DNA of 64,000 bases from JBGASG01 sp046328035 (GCA_046328035.1 JAXLXI010000006.1:1-64000); one strand, 5' to 3'; positions 18,218-27,811 are shown, counted from the first letter of the stretch. Numbers and translations: made by a program. The notes: generated from the letters alone by a model not told the origin.

Positions 18218-18745
18218 CCTCGATCCCTTTGGACGGATTTTGCAGGGGAGCGTTTACCGGCGCTTCTCTGCTTTCCGTATGTTTTCCTTTCCTTCATACG
18301 GGACAAGGGGACTAGTGTTTACCCCATTGTCAAGCTATTCAATTTCCCCTGTTGCGAGAACCGGGAACATTGATATACTGTAATCGTCGACTACAAATGG
18401 TAGCGATTGCCGCTGATGCGCGACCTACCATTAAAATGATCAGTAACTGATCTTTCTTCCTGCTTATCTTTCAGCTGTTAATTCCAAAAACAGCTTTCTC
18501 AATCAAATTTTTAGCTCTGAGTTTCGTTAACCGGCGCCCGACAGGCAGCCGTGACAAACCAGACCAAACCGAAAAAGGAAAACATCCAAGAGCGATTAAT
18601 CAACACTCCTGATCAGCAGTACTGATCTCTTCGATTTTCGTTTGTTCGCTGCAACAGCAGCCATCAACTTCTAAGTTTTCAAATTCAGTCCCGCCAGCGC
18701 GACACAAAATTGCTGGCGAGTGACAAGACCAATAAGGAAAAATAA
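18218..18745 (+). promoter_or_regulatory. Intergenic region with probable promoter for AlpA gene
   Basis: 528 bp without a convincing gene. A candidate sigma70-type promoter lies near 18352-18378: TTGCGA, then TATACT about 16-17 bp later. The remaining sequence is AT-rich around 18440-18530 and shows no obvious repeats. The corresponding gap in module 2 carries a TTGACA/TACAAT pair (45267-45297). Confidence 0.35.
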
Positions 18746-18961
18746 ATGACACAAGATACTCCCTATGGAGCTGCCTTCGTGCGCTCCGAGCTTCTCACGC
18801 GAAGAGAGGCAGCTACTTATCTCGGCATCTCTGAACAGACCCTAGCAATTTGGAAATGTACGGGCAGATACAACCTCCCTTACATTAAGATCGGCAGACT
18901 TGTGAAATACAAGAAATCTGATCTCGATGCCTTCATCGAAAAAAATCACAAGACAGCGTAA
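18746..18961 (+). CDS. AlpA/excisionase-type MerR-fold DNA-binding protein
   Basis: 71 aa. Winged-helix excisionase/AlpA family: LTRREAATYLGISEQTLAIW, then GRYNLPYIKIGRLVKYKKSDLDAFI, the complete family signature. RBS AAGGAAA before the ATG. Such proteins act as excisionase or as transcription activator of element genes. Its paralogue at 44809-45072 heads module 2. Confidence 0.85.
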   Translation: MTQDTPYGAAFVRSELLTRREAATYLGISEQTLAIWKCTGRYNLPYIKIGRLVKYKKSDLDAFIEKNHKTA

Positions 18962-19238
18962 GAAACTGAAGACCCAAGAACAGTAACGAATCCCCTCCGG
19001 GGGACGAACCCTGAAAACAGGGACGCGACACGTTCGAGTGGCTGGCTTCTTGGGCAAACCCGGCTAAAGCGCAAACTACGAAAAATAGACGCACCACGGC
19101 CGGTGTTACCCAGTCTTCGAATCTGTCTTGCCCAAATATACGAAACAACATTTAGTCACCTGGTGAGTGTGCGAGGCGACCTTGGACGGCACACGCTCTC
19201 CTACGTCAGCACAGCTCACCGGTGACGAAGGTGAAACA

Positions 19239-19514
19239 ATGACTACGCCAACGTCATCGACGCTCGGTGGAATCGAGCAAATATTTCTGCTTCTCTTTAT
19301 GTTAATGGTTCTTGTCGGCATTGCCGGAGGTAACCCGAGCATGGTTCTAAACCCAGTGTTCGACATTGTCGGGCAGATGGTAAAGGCTCTTATAAGCCTG
19401 CTCAGTACCCTGCTAATAACTCTGTTTAGGGTCTTGGGTAGTGTGGTTGTGTCCGGGGTGAAACTCCTGGCTGAAGCGCTCACAAATGGCTCTGGAAGAC
19501 AGAACAAGCGATAG
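19239..19514 (+). CDS. Small hydrophobic membrane protein of mob module
   Basis: 91 aa from ATG 19239 (RBS GAAGGTGA). Two long hydrophobic segments (about 11-33 and 43-72). The core FMLMVLVGIAGGNPSMVLNPVFDIV is conserved almost word for word in the module 2 protein at 44571-44807, so it is a real gene. Located between the AlpA regulator and the oriT candidate in both modules. Size and topology recall VirB2/TrbC pilins, but there is no signal-peptidase site and no other T4SS gene, so the function is unknown. Confidence 0.7.
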   Translation: MTTPTSSTLGGIEQIFLLLFMLMVLVGIAGGNPSMVLNPVFDIVGQMVKALISLLSTLLITLFRVLGSVVVSGVKLLAEALTNGSGRQNKR

Positions 19515-19589
19515 AAAACATCAGGCAAAGTGCCAACAACATCGGTAACAGTAGAAAAGAAAATGAATTTACAGTAACCACAGGCGGTG

Positions 19590-19700
19590 TCGCCGCGAGG
19601 AGGTGGCACCGACGCGCAACAAACAATCGAGCGAAGCGAGACATTACCGGGAGGCTTGACCGTACGGTAATGCAAGATAAAGAGCGCACGGTCGCGCTCA
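19590..19700 (+). other. Candidate origin of transfer (oriT), module 1
   Basis: Non-coding block upstream of the MobC-like gene that is conserved in module 2 (44395-44510, opposite strand). In order: GACGCGCAAC (19611-19620), the short palindromic CGAGCGAAGCGAG (19628-19640), 19 variable bases, then CCGTACGGTAA (19660-19670) followed by TGCAAGATAAAGAG. Elsewhere the two intergenic regions differ. Position before mobC-relaxase plus inverted repeats fits an oriT. The nick site cannot be fixed from sequence; the GCAAGATAAAGAG side is my guess. Confidence 0.6.
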
Positions 19701-19819
19701 TGAAAAGCCCAGCCGGTGCGGCTTGAATAGCCCGGTACGCGTACAAGAAGGCTGCCGATCAGCCATGGTCGGTGCCACTATCCCAGGTGCTGCCTGGGTT
19801 GAATAGGCCGGTGAACACA

Positions 19820-20260
19820 ATGAGAATGAAAAAACAGTATCACGATATGAGCGTTGGACTTAACGAGCGTGATCGCGCTCGGGTGACCCAACTATCCAAA
19901 GAAAAGGGGGTGACCAAATCAGAACTTGCCCGAGAGGCAATCCGCTGGTACATAGCCAACTACGAGGAGATCAAAGGACAAACACGCGACGGCGAAATCG
20001 CCGCAGCGATGAGATACGCAACAGAACAAATAGTAAAAGCAATCAACGGAGGAATAGACAGAATATGCAAAATGCTCGCCCGACAAGGCAGAGCAATCGG
20101 CACACTCTACGAACTTAGCTGGATGTCATTGCCAGACGATGAAGACGCCCGCAAGGCTTTCGAGGCAGCGGCAACCAGAGCCAAGCAAAAAATGGCAAGG
20201 CATGTCGAGAATGACGAGAAGGAGTTTGCTGAACGCCTGAAGAAGGTGGTGAATAACTAA
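19820..20260 (+). CDS. MobC-like ribbon-helix-helix accessory protein
   Basis: 146 aa from ATG 19820. N-terminal RHH domain: a short strand (HDMSVGLNERDRARVTQL), then the helices EKGVTKSELAREAIRWYI. The C-terminal half is helical with ICKMLARQGRAIGTLYELSW, conserved in the module 2 protein (43866-44267). RHH proteins of this kind bind oriT and load the relaxase. The stop is directly before the relaxase ATG (adjacent codons), so the pair is co-translated. Confidence 0.8.
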   Translation: MRMKKQYHDMSVGLNERDRARVTQLSKEKGVTKSELAREAIRWYIANYEEIKGQTRDGEIAAAMRYATEQIVKAINGGIDRICKMLARQGRAIGTLYELSWMSLPDDEDARKAFEAAATRAKQKMARHVENDEKEFAERLKKVVNN

Positions 20261-21804
20261 ATGGGTGTAGTAATCCACGGTTATATATCGGCAAAAGAAA
20301 AACGGAGCCGCGTGAAGGGCCGCTCAGCCAAAGTAGTCGCAGTTGAGCGAGCCCTGGCTCACATGAAATACATACAGCACCGCCCAGGAGAAGACAAAGA
20401 GCCAGACGGCAGAAAGTTCTTCGACGAATCAGAAGAAAACCTCGATGGACGCGCTCTGAGAAAAGCAATCAGAGAGATGGAGGATAGCAAAGTAGTTGTC
20501 CACAAGCTCACGCTAGCACCAGAAATTGATCCCCAAGACAAACGAGCATACACACGGGAGGTAATGCAACAGCTCGCAGGCGAGAAGGGACAAGACCTCA
20601 AATGGCTGGCGGTGGAGCACAACAACACCGCGCACCATCACATTCATGTGGTCATCCTGGGCAAGGACAAAAATGGAAAAGATGTCCGAATCGAAAAAGA
20701 TGACTACTCGAAACTGAGGGAATGGGGCGACAGATATCTAGAGCGCGTTCAGCCCTTCGAGTTAGAGAAAGCACGAGACGAACGAACTCGCAAAGAAAAG
20801 GAACGAATCGAATCTCGCAAGAAGGAGAGAGAAACGCAACGCCAGGAACGCATACGGGAAGGACTCGAACTGCCCTGGATGCACAAGAAAATAATCAGAG
20901 AACAAATCGAACCATACAACAAATGGAAAGCAGAACAGGAGGAAAAACAGCGCGAGCAAAAACTTGAGAAGACCAGAGATGGACAACCGGGGAAGCCTTA
21001 TATCAATGACACCATTCAAGCCGCCGGCAAAGAGTGGTCAAGACAAAACTCCGGCACTGAACTGAGAAAACTCAACGAACATCTCTGGGATAACCCAGAT
21101 GAACGAATACCACTGCCAGAGTACAAGAAGCTTGTCGCCTGGATAAAGGAGAAGGAGCGCGCAAAAGAGCCGGAGCGCAATGTTGAAAAGTCGCCGGTAG
21201 AAAAGGACCGGCAAGACAAGAAAAAGGACGCAATTGAATATCAAGGACAAAAATACAACAAAGACGGCACCTACGAAAAGCGACCGGTTTAGCCAACAAG
21301 CTAGAGAAAAAAAGGCACCGAACGCCTGCCAATCGAACAGTATCAAAAAGCTAAGAGGCGTGGATGAAAACGCCGACCGGGCGAGATGGGCAGGTGACTG
21401 AGCGCCAGCTTCAAATCTCGAAACGTGATACGCTCAAGCGCCGCCAAAACAGCACCGCAAACAACCGCTACGTAAATCCTGCAACAGCAGATGATGTCCA
21501 ACCCGGTGGTAGGACTGTTTATGCAAGGCGCATCAATCGCAAATGAGCTTGTCAGATGGATTGACCTACGAGACAACTGAGACCGGCTGAAGGAAGCAAA
21601 AGATGGTCTCGAAAACGCCAAGAAAAACAAGCATCAAGACTACGTTAAGACTGACCACCCATGAACAAAAGGCGTGAGATCGGGGGAGCTATCGAAGACA
21701 TAGATAAGGCCATAGACGAAAACAAAGAAGCGCGCAAGAAACGAAAAGAGGAGAAAGACAAAGAGCGCGAGAAACGAGACCGTGGACTGGATTACTTGAG
21801 GTAA
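20261..21804 (+). pseudogene. Relaxase (MobA/MOBP-like), frameshifted C-terminus
   Basis: Frame intact for 343 aa (20261-21292), covering the nuclease domain: candidate Tyr8 in HGYISAKEK, MKYIQHRP, and the three-His motif HNNTAHHHIHVV. After 21292 the homology with the intact relaxase of module 2 continues in other frames: NNRYVNP near 21460, QQMMSNPVVGLFMQ near 21490 and DIDKAIDENKEARK near 21700, ending at 21804. At least two frameshifts and one stop are therefore present. The catalytic domain could still be made, but the C-terminal domain is lost. An almost continuous Lys/Glu/Arg helix spans about 165-235. Confidence 0.85.
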
Positions 21805-21810
21805 GAACAC

Positions 21811-23756
21811 GTGAAAGCAAATGACTCAGGCATTGTCGAAACTAATGCCCACGACTTTCCGGTGCTCGCTGTCAATGTGCTCGACAGACTTGGCTATCAG
21901 GTCTCAAGAGCGAGCAAGCAGCTAGATCAAATACTCGCCGTCGAACGCCTCGACGAGCAAATCGGACGAGACTGGTGGCGGCATGAATGCCGCGTAGTGG
22001 TGCGCTGGAGGAGCACCGATAGCGGTGACATCGTGGCAATCGAAATCGATGAAAGGATCTGGAACGCAGGAGATTGTCAAAAACGATGCGACAAATTCTT
22101 CTCGAACTTCAGAAAGACACAAACGAGTCTCCGAAAGGCAAAGCGACGGAAGGAGAAAAAGCACCGTGTACAGTGCCGCCCGATGGGGCACCGTCGATGA
22201 ACCTTTAAAACCGCAGGTTACATACAACCGAAGGCAGATTCAAAAGACTAATCATAGGGAGGACTAACGACAACAAATTCATTCAAGTGCCGGAGTTGTG
22301 GACACACGCTCACGCGCTAGTGTGCTGAAGGACCGGTAATCGGCAAATCGCGCAGTTCTTCATCCCGCAGCTCATCGAAAGGCTCGGCACCAGCATGGTT
22401 GTGACTGAAGCAACCCCAGGCTACGAAGCGGGCGAACTCTACAAGCTAACATCAGGATGGCGAAAGCTGGCAGGTCACAAAATCTACAGCTTCAACGCAT
22501 CGGACGCTGACCTCTCACCAGATCAGCCCGGTGATCGAGTAAGGCGCGCACCGGAGGAAACTAAAGCCCCAACTCGCTGAGAAACTAGCCGACCTCATTA
22601 TCCTGAACGGCGAAGATCCAACTGAAGCCAGAGGTGAGCAAACCGATCGAAGCTGCAACTCGCGCTGTTCCGCTCACTGCATGCGGCAGCAGGACCTCCA
22701 GAATATGGTCACTTCGGAGCACTACGGTGGCTGCTCTGGTGACGGGACCGGACCGGCTGGCTAAGGTTCTGAAAAACAGCCCATCAAGTAGCGCAAATGG
22801 AATTCGAAGGGTGGATGCGGCTGAGCGGCGAAACGGAATTTCCGATACGGAGTCTTCTCCGGGCTCATTACAAAGCTGAATCCCTGGATGACAGACCAAA
22901 TGGTGGCACTCACCGAGACGACAGACATCAGCCTGGAGGCGATGAAGAGGCCAGCTCTTCACCTTCTATCTGGCGGTGCCAAGTCGAAGAGCAGAGACAG
23001 CAAGCTGATTGAAAACCTGATGGTGAACTTCTTGCTCGACCACATCATGGAGACCGAAGCAGATGAAGTACCCGGTCGATGCTCCTCGATGAATTCACAA
23101 ACTTCCGGAAAGATATCGGGCATCGGAGACACGCTCTCCATCATCCGAAAAACAAGATGAGGCTGATTCTCGGTTTCCAAAACTACTTCCAACTAGAGCA
23201 GGTGTACAGCAGAAAGGAGGCGCAAATAATCATCGACATGCCTGCCACGCAAGAATCTGCTTCAAGCAAAAGACATTCACGGAAGCTAGGGAACTGAGTG
23301 AAGCCATCAGGCGCACCACCATAGAGGGGAACTAGCATGAAGCGACAGCGGCAGAGTGCAAGAGTGATTCAGGGACGTGCACTGATAACCGGATGAACTC
23401 ATCGGACTTAAAAATGGTGATCATCTTCGCTCCCGACACCAATCCGCTCAAGCTGCCGCTTCTTCCCCGACTGCATACGAACAAGCGCTCGCCTATGAGC
23501 CGCCTAGATCGCGAGAGACACAAAGTAAGCGAGTTTATCCGCGAACGCGGCCGCACCGATCAGAACAGGCGAAGAACCGGAAGAAGAACTGCCTCGAAGC
23601 AAAACGGAGAAGCAACAAATCGAAGAATCAAAGACGCACTGAGAACAACAATGGAAGACGTTCAAACAACAACAACAACAAGCATCAAACGCAAGATCCA
23701 AAACCGAGTCGGCAAGGCAATCCAGCAGACGATAACTCACCCGACTATTCCGACTA
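21811..23756 (+). pseudogene. VirD4-type coupling protein, degenerate
   Basis: Remnant of the coupling protein intact at 40627-42576. Matching pieces lie in all three frames: FPVLAVNVLDRLGYQVSRAS (21856 onward), EATPGYEAGELYKLTSGWRK (22408 onward), the LLDEFTNF Walker B region (23080), LGFQNYFQLEQVYSRKEAQI (23173), and an acidic tail NSPDYSD ending at 23756. The Walker A region near 22330 has lost its motif. Multiple indels make it non-functional. Confidence 0.88.
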
Positions 23757-23798
23757 ACACCACAACTCAATCACCTCTAACAAAGGAGACAAAACAAT

Positions 23799-24332
23799 AT
23801 GCAACCTGAGACATACACCTTAATGCACAGAATGTATTGTGCAGCATCCAGCAAAAGTGAACTGGAAATCGTGCTCAGACGATTCAGTGAAATATTCGAA
23901 GGCACCAGAAACAGTGCAAAGCGAGACGAACGATTCGACGCAGCATGGGCAATGTCCTGCATGGCTGGACTCTACGCAAGACTCTATGAACCCTACCTGG
24001 CAGAGCAGACATACCGAGAAGCAATCAAGCTCTTCGACAAAAACGGAATGGCAATGAACGCCGCCACCATCTGTGTCGCTCTCGGCAGGTTCTTCTGGGA
24101 GCAAGGAAGGATGGATGAAGCGGAGGCGATGCTAAAGCAAAACATCGTCTATCTCATCCGACACTGGGGGACCGGCAATCATCATGTGCTAGCAGCAGTG
24201 GAGGAGCTGATGCACTTTCAACGAACCGGCGAAATAATCGAGGCGTTCAGGCACCACTGGTGTAAAGCCTGCAACGTTGATGACTACAACGTCGGATTCG
24301 ACTTCGAAGATACAGACAAGGCAGAAAAATAA
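23799..24332 (+). CDS. TPR-like protein of mob module 1
   Basis: 177 aa; ATG 23799 with AAAGGAG RBS. All-helical with TPR-like pairs: AAWAMSCMAGLYARLYEPYLAEQTY and AATICVALGRFFWEQGRMDEAEAM. Acidic tail. One-base overlap with the next gene. No counterpart in module 2. Role unknown; a scaffold or host-derived passenger gene. Confidence 0.65.
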   Translation: MQPETYTLMHRMYCAASSKSELEIVLRRFSEIFEGTRNSAKRDERFDAAWAMSCMAGLYARLYEPYLAEQTYREAIKLFDKNGMAMNAATICVALGRFFWEQGRMDEAEAMLKQNIVYLIRHWGTGNHHVLAAVEELMHFQRTGEIIEAFRHHWCKACNVDDYNVGFDFEDTDKAEK

Positions 24333-25003
24333 TGGGACCAGGAATAACACTCGGCGTTTTCGTTTTCCTGCTAACAGGTTCATTCCTGGGGCAGTTAGTG
24401 CTTCACAACAATGAAGCGGGTTTTCTTCCCGGGCTGATGGCAGGAGTATGGGCCGCGTGGCCGTTTCTCCACCAGGCTCGCGTCCAAAGATACAACTTCT
24501 TACATCCGGTACCCCGAGAATACAAGGTACCCGTCAAACAAGCATTCGCCAAAGTCAGAGACTTACTGGCAGACACCTCTTATAACTTCGGTGACAAGTG
24601 GCACATCGCAAGTGCCGATACAACAAGCGGAAGAATAACCGCTGACCTGAGATTCACCGATGAACAGACTCACTACGACATGGACTCCCGAGGTCAGATA
24701 CACACAAGAAAAGAGAGGCTACAGAGATATCTAGCGCTGGAGGTATCGATTCGTGATACCGGCAGAGATACCGCTCTCGTGCGCATGAACTTCGCACCCA
24801 AGGTGGAAGGTGCTCAGTTCCAAGCCTGCGACTCCATCGTCACTGGACTCCTCGACTCAATCGAGAATCTCATCGGACCCGGCGTCCAAGTTGGCGACCC
24901 GGCTGATACCCGACTACCGGCACCACCATGGTGGCTAATCTCCCTAAGCGCCCTCACCTTATTCGCTCTACTGAGCGATATTCAAAAGGCAATATTCCAA
25001 TGA
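24332..25003 (+). CDS. Membrane protein with DUF1499-like exposed domain, mob module 1
   Basis: 223 aa. Two N-terminal helices (ITLGVFVFLLTGSFLGQLVL; FLPGLMAGVWAAWPFL), then a soluble domain starting HPVPREYKVPVKQAFAKVRDLL, and a third helix at the C-terminus (WWLISLSALTLFALL). The middle is clearly homologous to the module 2 protein at 40073-40639 (FLHPEPREYRVPAKIAFAKIRDIL), which lacks the C-terminal helix. Possibly the membrane partner of the coupling protein, which has no TM segment of its own. The fold comparison in the name is tentative. Confidence 0.6.
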   Translation: MGPGITLGVFVFLLTGSFLGQLVLHNNEAGFLPGLMAGVWAAWPFLHQARVQRYNFLHPVPREYKVPVKQAFAKVRDLLADTSYNFGDKWHIASADTTSGRITADLRFTDEQTHYDMDSRGQIHTRKERLQRYLALEVSIRDTGRDTALVRMNFAPKVEGAQFQACDSIVTGLLDSIENLIGPGVQVGDPADTRLPAPPWWLISLSALTLFALLSDIQKAIFQ

Positions 25004-25833
25004 ATGAACTACACAAGGCATATCAGGCACTCGGGCTTGAGCCCGGTGCCTTGTTCGAAACAATCAAACGTCGATATCGCAGACTCGCGCTGGTATGGCA
25101 CCCTGACCGCATGACCAACGCAGAAGCAAAACGAGAGGCAGAGGAAGAACTAAAGAAAATCAACAACATGTTTGAGAAACTCAAAAAGCATTTTGAGAGC
25201 GAACACACTTCGGGACCGGGCTGCCGCTGCAAACCAGCGGCGGCCGGGCCACCGCCCAACAACCCACACAACGCCGGCGGAGGGCAAAAGGCAAACACAA
25301 AGTCAGGACCGACAGAAGCAGAGAAGAAACGCCGGAGGAAGAGGCATGCGAAAACGAACCGCAGGAGCAGGAACGACAAACGGCAGAAGCGGAGAGCGGC
25401 TCGACGAGCCGCCAGAAGCTGCCCAAAGCCCAGGAGAAACACAAGGCGGCAGAAGACGCGATCAAAAGCGAGTCCTCTCGAAAGGAGGAAGTGCTTCGGT
25501 GAAGTGCGCAGCCGCCATTGGACTCACTTTCATCGGGCTGATCGCCTACAGCTGGATCGGATGCGCTGCACGAGACGTTGTCCACTGGACCGGCAAACAA
25601 TGGGATGAGTTCCAATCGCAATTCAAGCCAAAGGAACAAATCCGGTATCACCCTCGTATCAGCCACCTGAGCAATCAACTCAACCGTACATCCCTCCGCT
25701 GGGCGATTTCCGGGTGGTAATCCAACCATCCTGGCAGCAATTTCATGACGAGCTGGAGCAAAGGCACAAAGCCGACCAACGTTCCTCCGATGAATCACCA
25801 TTCGGGCCGCCTCAGCCGCCACCAATGAATTGA
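25000..25833 (+). pseudogene. DnaJ-domain membrane protein with frameshifts
   Basis: ATG 25000 overlaps the previous stop. The J domain (residues 1-65) is good, with YQALGLEPGALFETIKRRYR and the HPD motif in LVWHPDR. A basic linker follows in which the frame shifts by one; the plausible continuation is CAAAIGLTFIGLIAYSWIGC (a TM helix near 25505-25565), and the frame returns near 25680 to end as QPSWQQFHDELEQRHKAD...PPMN at 25833, before a strong terminator. Two compensating indels, or sequencing errors in an A/G-rich stretch, would explain this. Confidence 0.6.
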
Positions 25834-25845
25834 CCATAGAAAGGC

Positions 25846-25880
25846 AAACGCCCGGCAGTCTCAGCCGGGCGTTTCTATTT
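25846..25880 (+). terminator. Intrinsic terminator of module 1 operon
   Basis: AAACGCCCGGC (25846-25856) pairs perfectly with GCCGGGCGTTT (25864-25874) across a 7-base loop and is followed by CTATTT. It ends the rightward mob operon. The following 25881-26140 has no firm gene; a short frame ending at 26118 (RRNFDDLKRRGERIGASL) may be the tail of a lost gene. Confidence 0.85.
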
Positions 25881-26140
25881 CTGCGCAAAATGTTCATCAG
25901 ATCACGGATCGCCGATGCCTTCCAGCTTGTAATGAGGACACCTTTTGTCGAAAACATGCTCCAGCCAGGAGTGATCAGTCAGGAGCGACTTGACGCCGGG
26001 ACCCCTTGCGCCCGCTATTACGGCAGCCGCCGCAGAAGGGGTGCGCCGAAACTTTGACGATCTGAAACGACGCGGCGAGCGTATCGGCGCTTCCCTGGCT
26101 GCCCGGCGACAAGCCTAGCGGACGCAAGCCCAGCGTCAAG

Positions 26141-27421
26141 TCAACTTTGCTCGCTGGATTCTACTGATGACGCCTCTTTTTGCGCCTTCGCGGCAGCCTC
26201 AAACCAGGCTTCCTGGGCCTTTTGCCTGGCTTCCAATTGAGCTTGCCTGTTTGTCCTTATGTAGGCCCTCATCGTAGTTCGTTCATCGGTATGCGCAAGC
26301 GTCTGCTTGACGATGGCGACGCTGGCGCCAGTATTCGCCATTGCCGATGCTAGACTGCGCCTCAGATCGTGAATCCACACATCATCCAGTTTGAGCTGTT
26401 TCCGAAGCGTTTCCCACGCATTACCAGGGTCTTGAATGTGTCCGCTTGCGCTCTTATCGCTGGGAAAAACAAAATCCGTCAGCTTACCCGCATTCTCAAG
26501 CAATTTCTTTCTCTGCGTCAGAATATCGACTTCCGCCGGCCCGAGCAGGATTTCCTGCGTTTTCCGCCCCTTCATTTTCGCCGCAGGAATGATCCACACC
26601 CACGAGCGTTCGTCGATTTCCGACCATTGCATGCTCAGCATTACTGCCTTGCGTACACCAGTGAGCAGCCAGAGCATGATCATGTCGGCTAGCGTGCGCT
26701 CCTGACAGTGTTTCAGAGGAACGTCACTTATCGCCTGAATCAACTTCCCAGCCTCATCGTCAGAGAGCACGCGGTCTCGCTGGTTTTCATGGAAGAGGGA
26801 AACACCGGCAAAAGGATTATCTGTGCGCTCAATGAAGCGCGTCTTGATGCCGAAGTAGAACATCGCTCTGCCAAGTTGCATCGCTCTGTTTGCACTGCCA
26901 GGTGTCTTCTCCATCTGCTTATGCAGCCGCGATGCATCGTCGTGTGAAAACTCTGCCGCCTTTTTCTTACCAAGGTTGCGCTTGCCAAACCAGCGATTGA
27001 AGTTGTTCACGTTGTCCTCGACTCGCTTCCCTCTCTTCTCTAGATGCTGGATTTTGTAATGCTCGAACAACTCTTCCAAAGTCGTTGTAACCTGCGCAGC
27101 CTTTACTTGCTCGAAAACGTTTTCGCCTCTATTCCGGCGAGCTGTCAACTCGGCCGCCCTGGTCTGAGCCTCAATCATCGATCTACGAGCGAGAGTATCG
27201 GGCAGCGAATCATCAAACTTGCAGTCTAGGTCTAGCGTTTTCCAGTTGCCATTTTCCTTGCACCGGAAGCAGAAGGCTTTAGTCCCGCCTCGCGCCACGG
27301 ATACATATAGATGAACGTTCGGAAGCACCGCCACAGGCCACTGCTTCATGTGAGTAGGGCAAGTCAAGGAGCGGATGAACTTGGCTGTGAACGTTTTTCC
27401 AGTTGTCTCGTTCTTGGTCAT
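26141..27421 (-). CDS. int: Tyrosine recombinase integrase (P4-like)
   Basis: 426 aa. N-terminal DUF4102-like domain (FTAKFIRSLTCP...YVSVARGGTKAF), then a SAM-like core-binding domain (about 105-200) and the catalytic domain. Catalytic residues are visible: Arg in LLTGVRKAVMLSMQWSEID, HxxR in WIHDLRRSLASAM, His in TLAHTDERTT and Tyr in MRAYIRTNR. ATG 27421 lies at the edge of an array of short repeats, and the tRNA-derived attachment site is 245 bp upstream. Integrases of this type insert at tRNA 3' ends. Transcribed towards the module, against the mob operon. Confidence 0.95.
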   Translation of the reverse strand: MTKNETTGKTFTAKFIRSLTCPTHMKQWPVAVLPNVHLYVSVARGGTKAFCFRCKENGNWKTLDLDCKFDDSLPDTLARRSMIEAQTRAAELTARRNRGENVFEQVKAAQVTTTLEELFEHYKIQHLEKRGKRVEDNVNNFNRWFGKRNLGKKKAAEFSHDDASRLHKQMEKTPGSANRAMQLGRAMFYFGIKTRFIERTDNPFAGVSLFHENQRDRVLSDDEAGKLIQAISDVPLKHCQERTLADMIMLWLLTGVRKAVMLSMQWSEIDERSWVWIIPAAKMKGRKTQEILLGPAEVDILTQRKKLLENAGKLTDFVFPSDKSASGHIQDPGNAWETLRKQLKLDDVWIHDLRRSLASAMANTGASVAIVKQTLAHTDERTTMRAYIRTNRQAQLEARQKAQEAWFEAAAKAQKEASSVESSEQS

Positions 27422-27423
27422 TC

Positions 27424-27540
27424 TTGCCTTACCCTCGCCTTACCCTACGATTTTGCCTTACCCTAAATGACCTTTGGGTTTCGGTACCAACAACAGGCTG
27501 TCATTTTCCGGGAGGAAACGCCTTACCCTTTGCCTTACCC
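27424..27540. repeat. Arm-type repeats, integrase side
   Basis: Five copies of (T/C)GCCTTACCC(T): 27424-27435, 27436-27446, 27453-27464, 27519-27530 and 27531-27540, several at 12-bp spacing. They lie between int and the tRNA fragment and partly overlap the int leader. Fits arm-type integrase binding sites; binding could also repress int. Confidence 0.7.
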
Positions 27541-27665
27541 AAATTAAGTATAAATCGAAAAATTTGAGTGCGCTAGAATTACAATGAAATCGTCACAAAG
27601 CCTGACAGCCACAAGGATAGCGAGAATTTAGAAAACTTAGAAAAAAACCGGAAAAAAGCGGGTAA

Positions 27666-27718
27666 CCTTTAGACTCATAACCCAAAGGTCGACAGTTCAA
27701 ATCTGTCCCCCGCAACCA
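27666..27718 (+). other. Attachment site: 3' half of tRNA-Met(CAT)
   Basis: Holds the anticodon loop CTCATAA, an intact T arm (GACAG-TTCAAAT-CTGTC) and the acceptor 3' strand with encoded CCA at 27716-27718, but no D arm or 5' acceptor strand upstream and a poorly pairing anticodon stem. It is therefore not a working tRNA but the tRNA-derived core left by integration. The intact gene should lie at the other end of the element, not visible here. 27541-27665 has no gene. Confidence 0.75.
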
Positions 27719-27732
27719 ATTAAAAGCATAGT

Positions 27733-27767
27733 AAAGCCGCCAGTTTCGAGAGATCTGGCGGTTTTTT
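27733..27767 (+). terminator. Terminator after tRNA fragment
   Basis: AAAGCCGCCAG (27733-27743) and CTGGCGGTTT (27755-27764) form a strong stem with a T6 run. Probably carried along with the tRNA 3' end. Confidence 0.85.
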
Positions 27768-27771
27768 ATTG

Positions 27772-27811
27772 GGGTAGGGCAAAATTGCTTGCCTAACCCA
27801 TTGCCTAACCC
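27772..27811. repeat. Arm-type repeats, distal side of attachment core
   Basis: GGGTAGGGC (27772-27780, inverted), then TTGCCTAACCC twice (27789-27799 and 27801-27811) 12 bp apart. They differ by one base from the repeats beside int (CCTTACCC against CCTAACCC). Having arms on both sides of the tRNA core looks like an attP or a junction between two tandem elements. From 27812 to 27988 I see no gene. Confidence 0.6.

Noticed and set aside
19239..19514. VirB2/TrbC pilin
   Set aside because: Size and hydrophobicity fit, but there is no signal-peptidase site and no other T4SS component in either module.
25841..26118. Small gene(s) between terminator and int
   Set aside because: Frames are short and without RBS; one frame (ending 26118) looks like a gene tail but has no start, so it is only mentioned as a possible remnant.
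27424..27540. CRISPR-like array
   Set aside because: Repeats are only about 9-12 bp, partly contiguous and irregularly spaced, with no cas genes; arm-type integrase sites explain them better.
27640..27720. A functional tRNA-Met gene
   Set aside because: Only the anticodon loop, T arm and acceptor 3' strand are present; no D arm, no 5' acceptor strand, weak anticodon stem.
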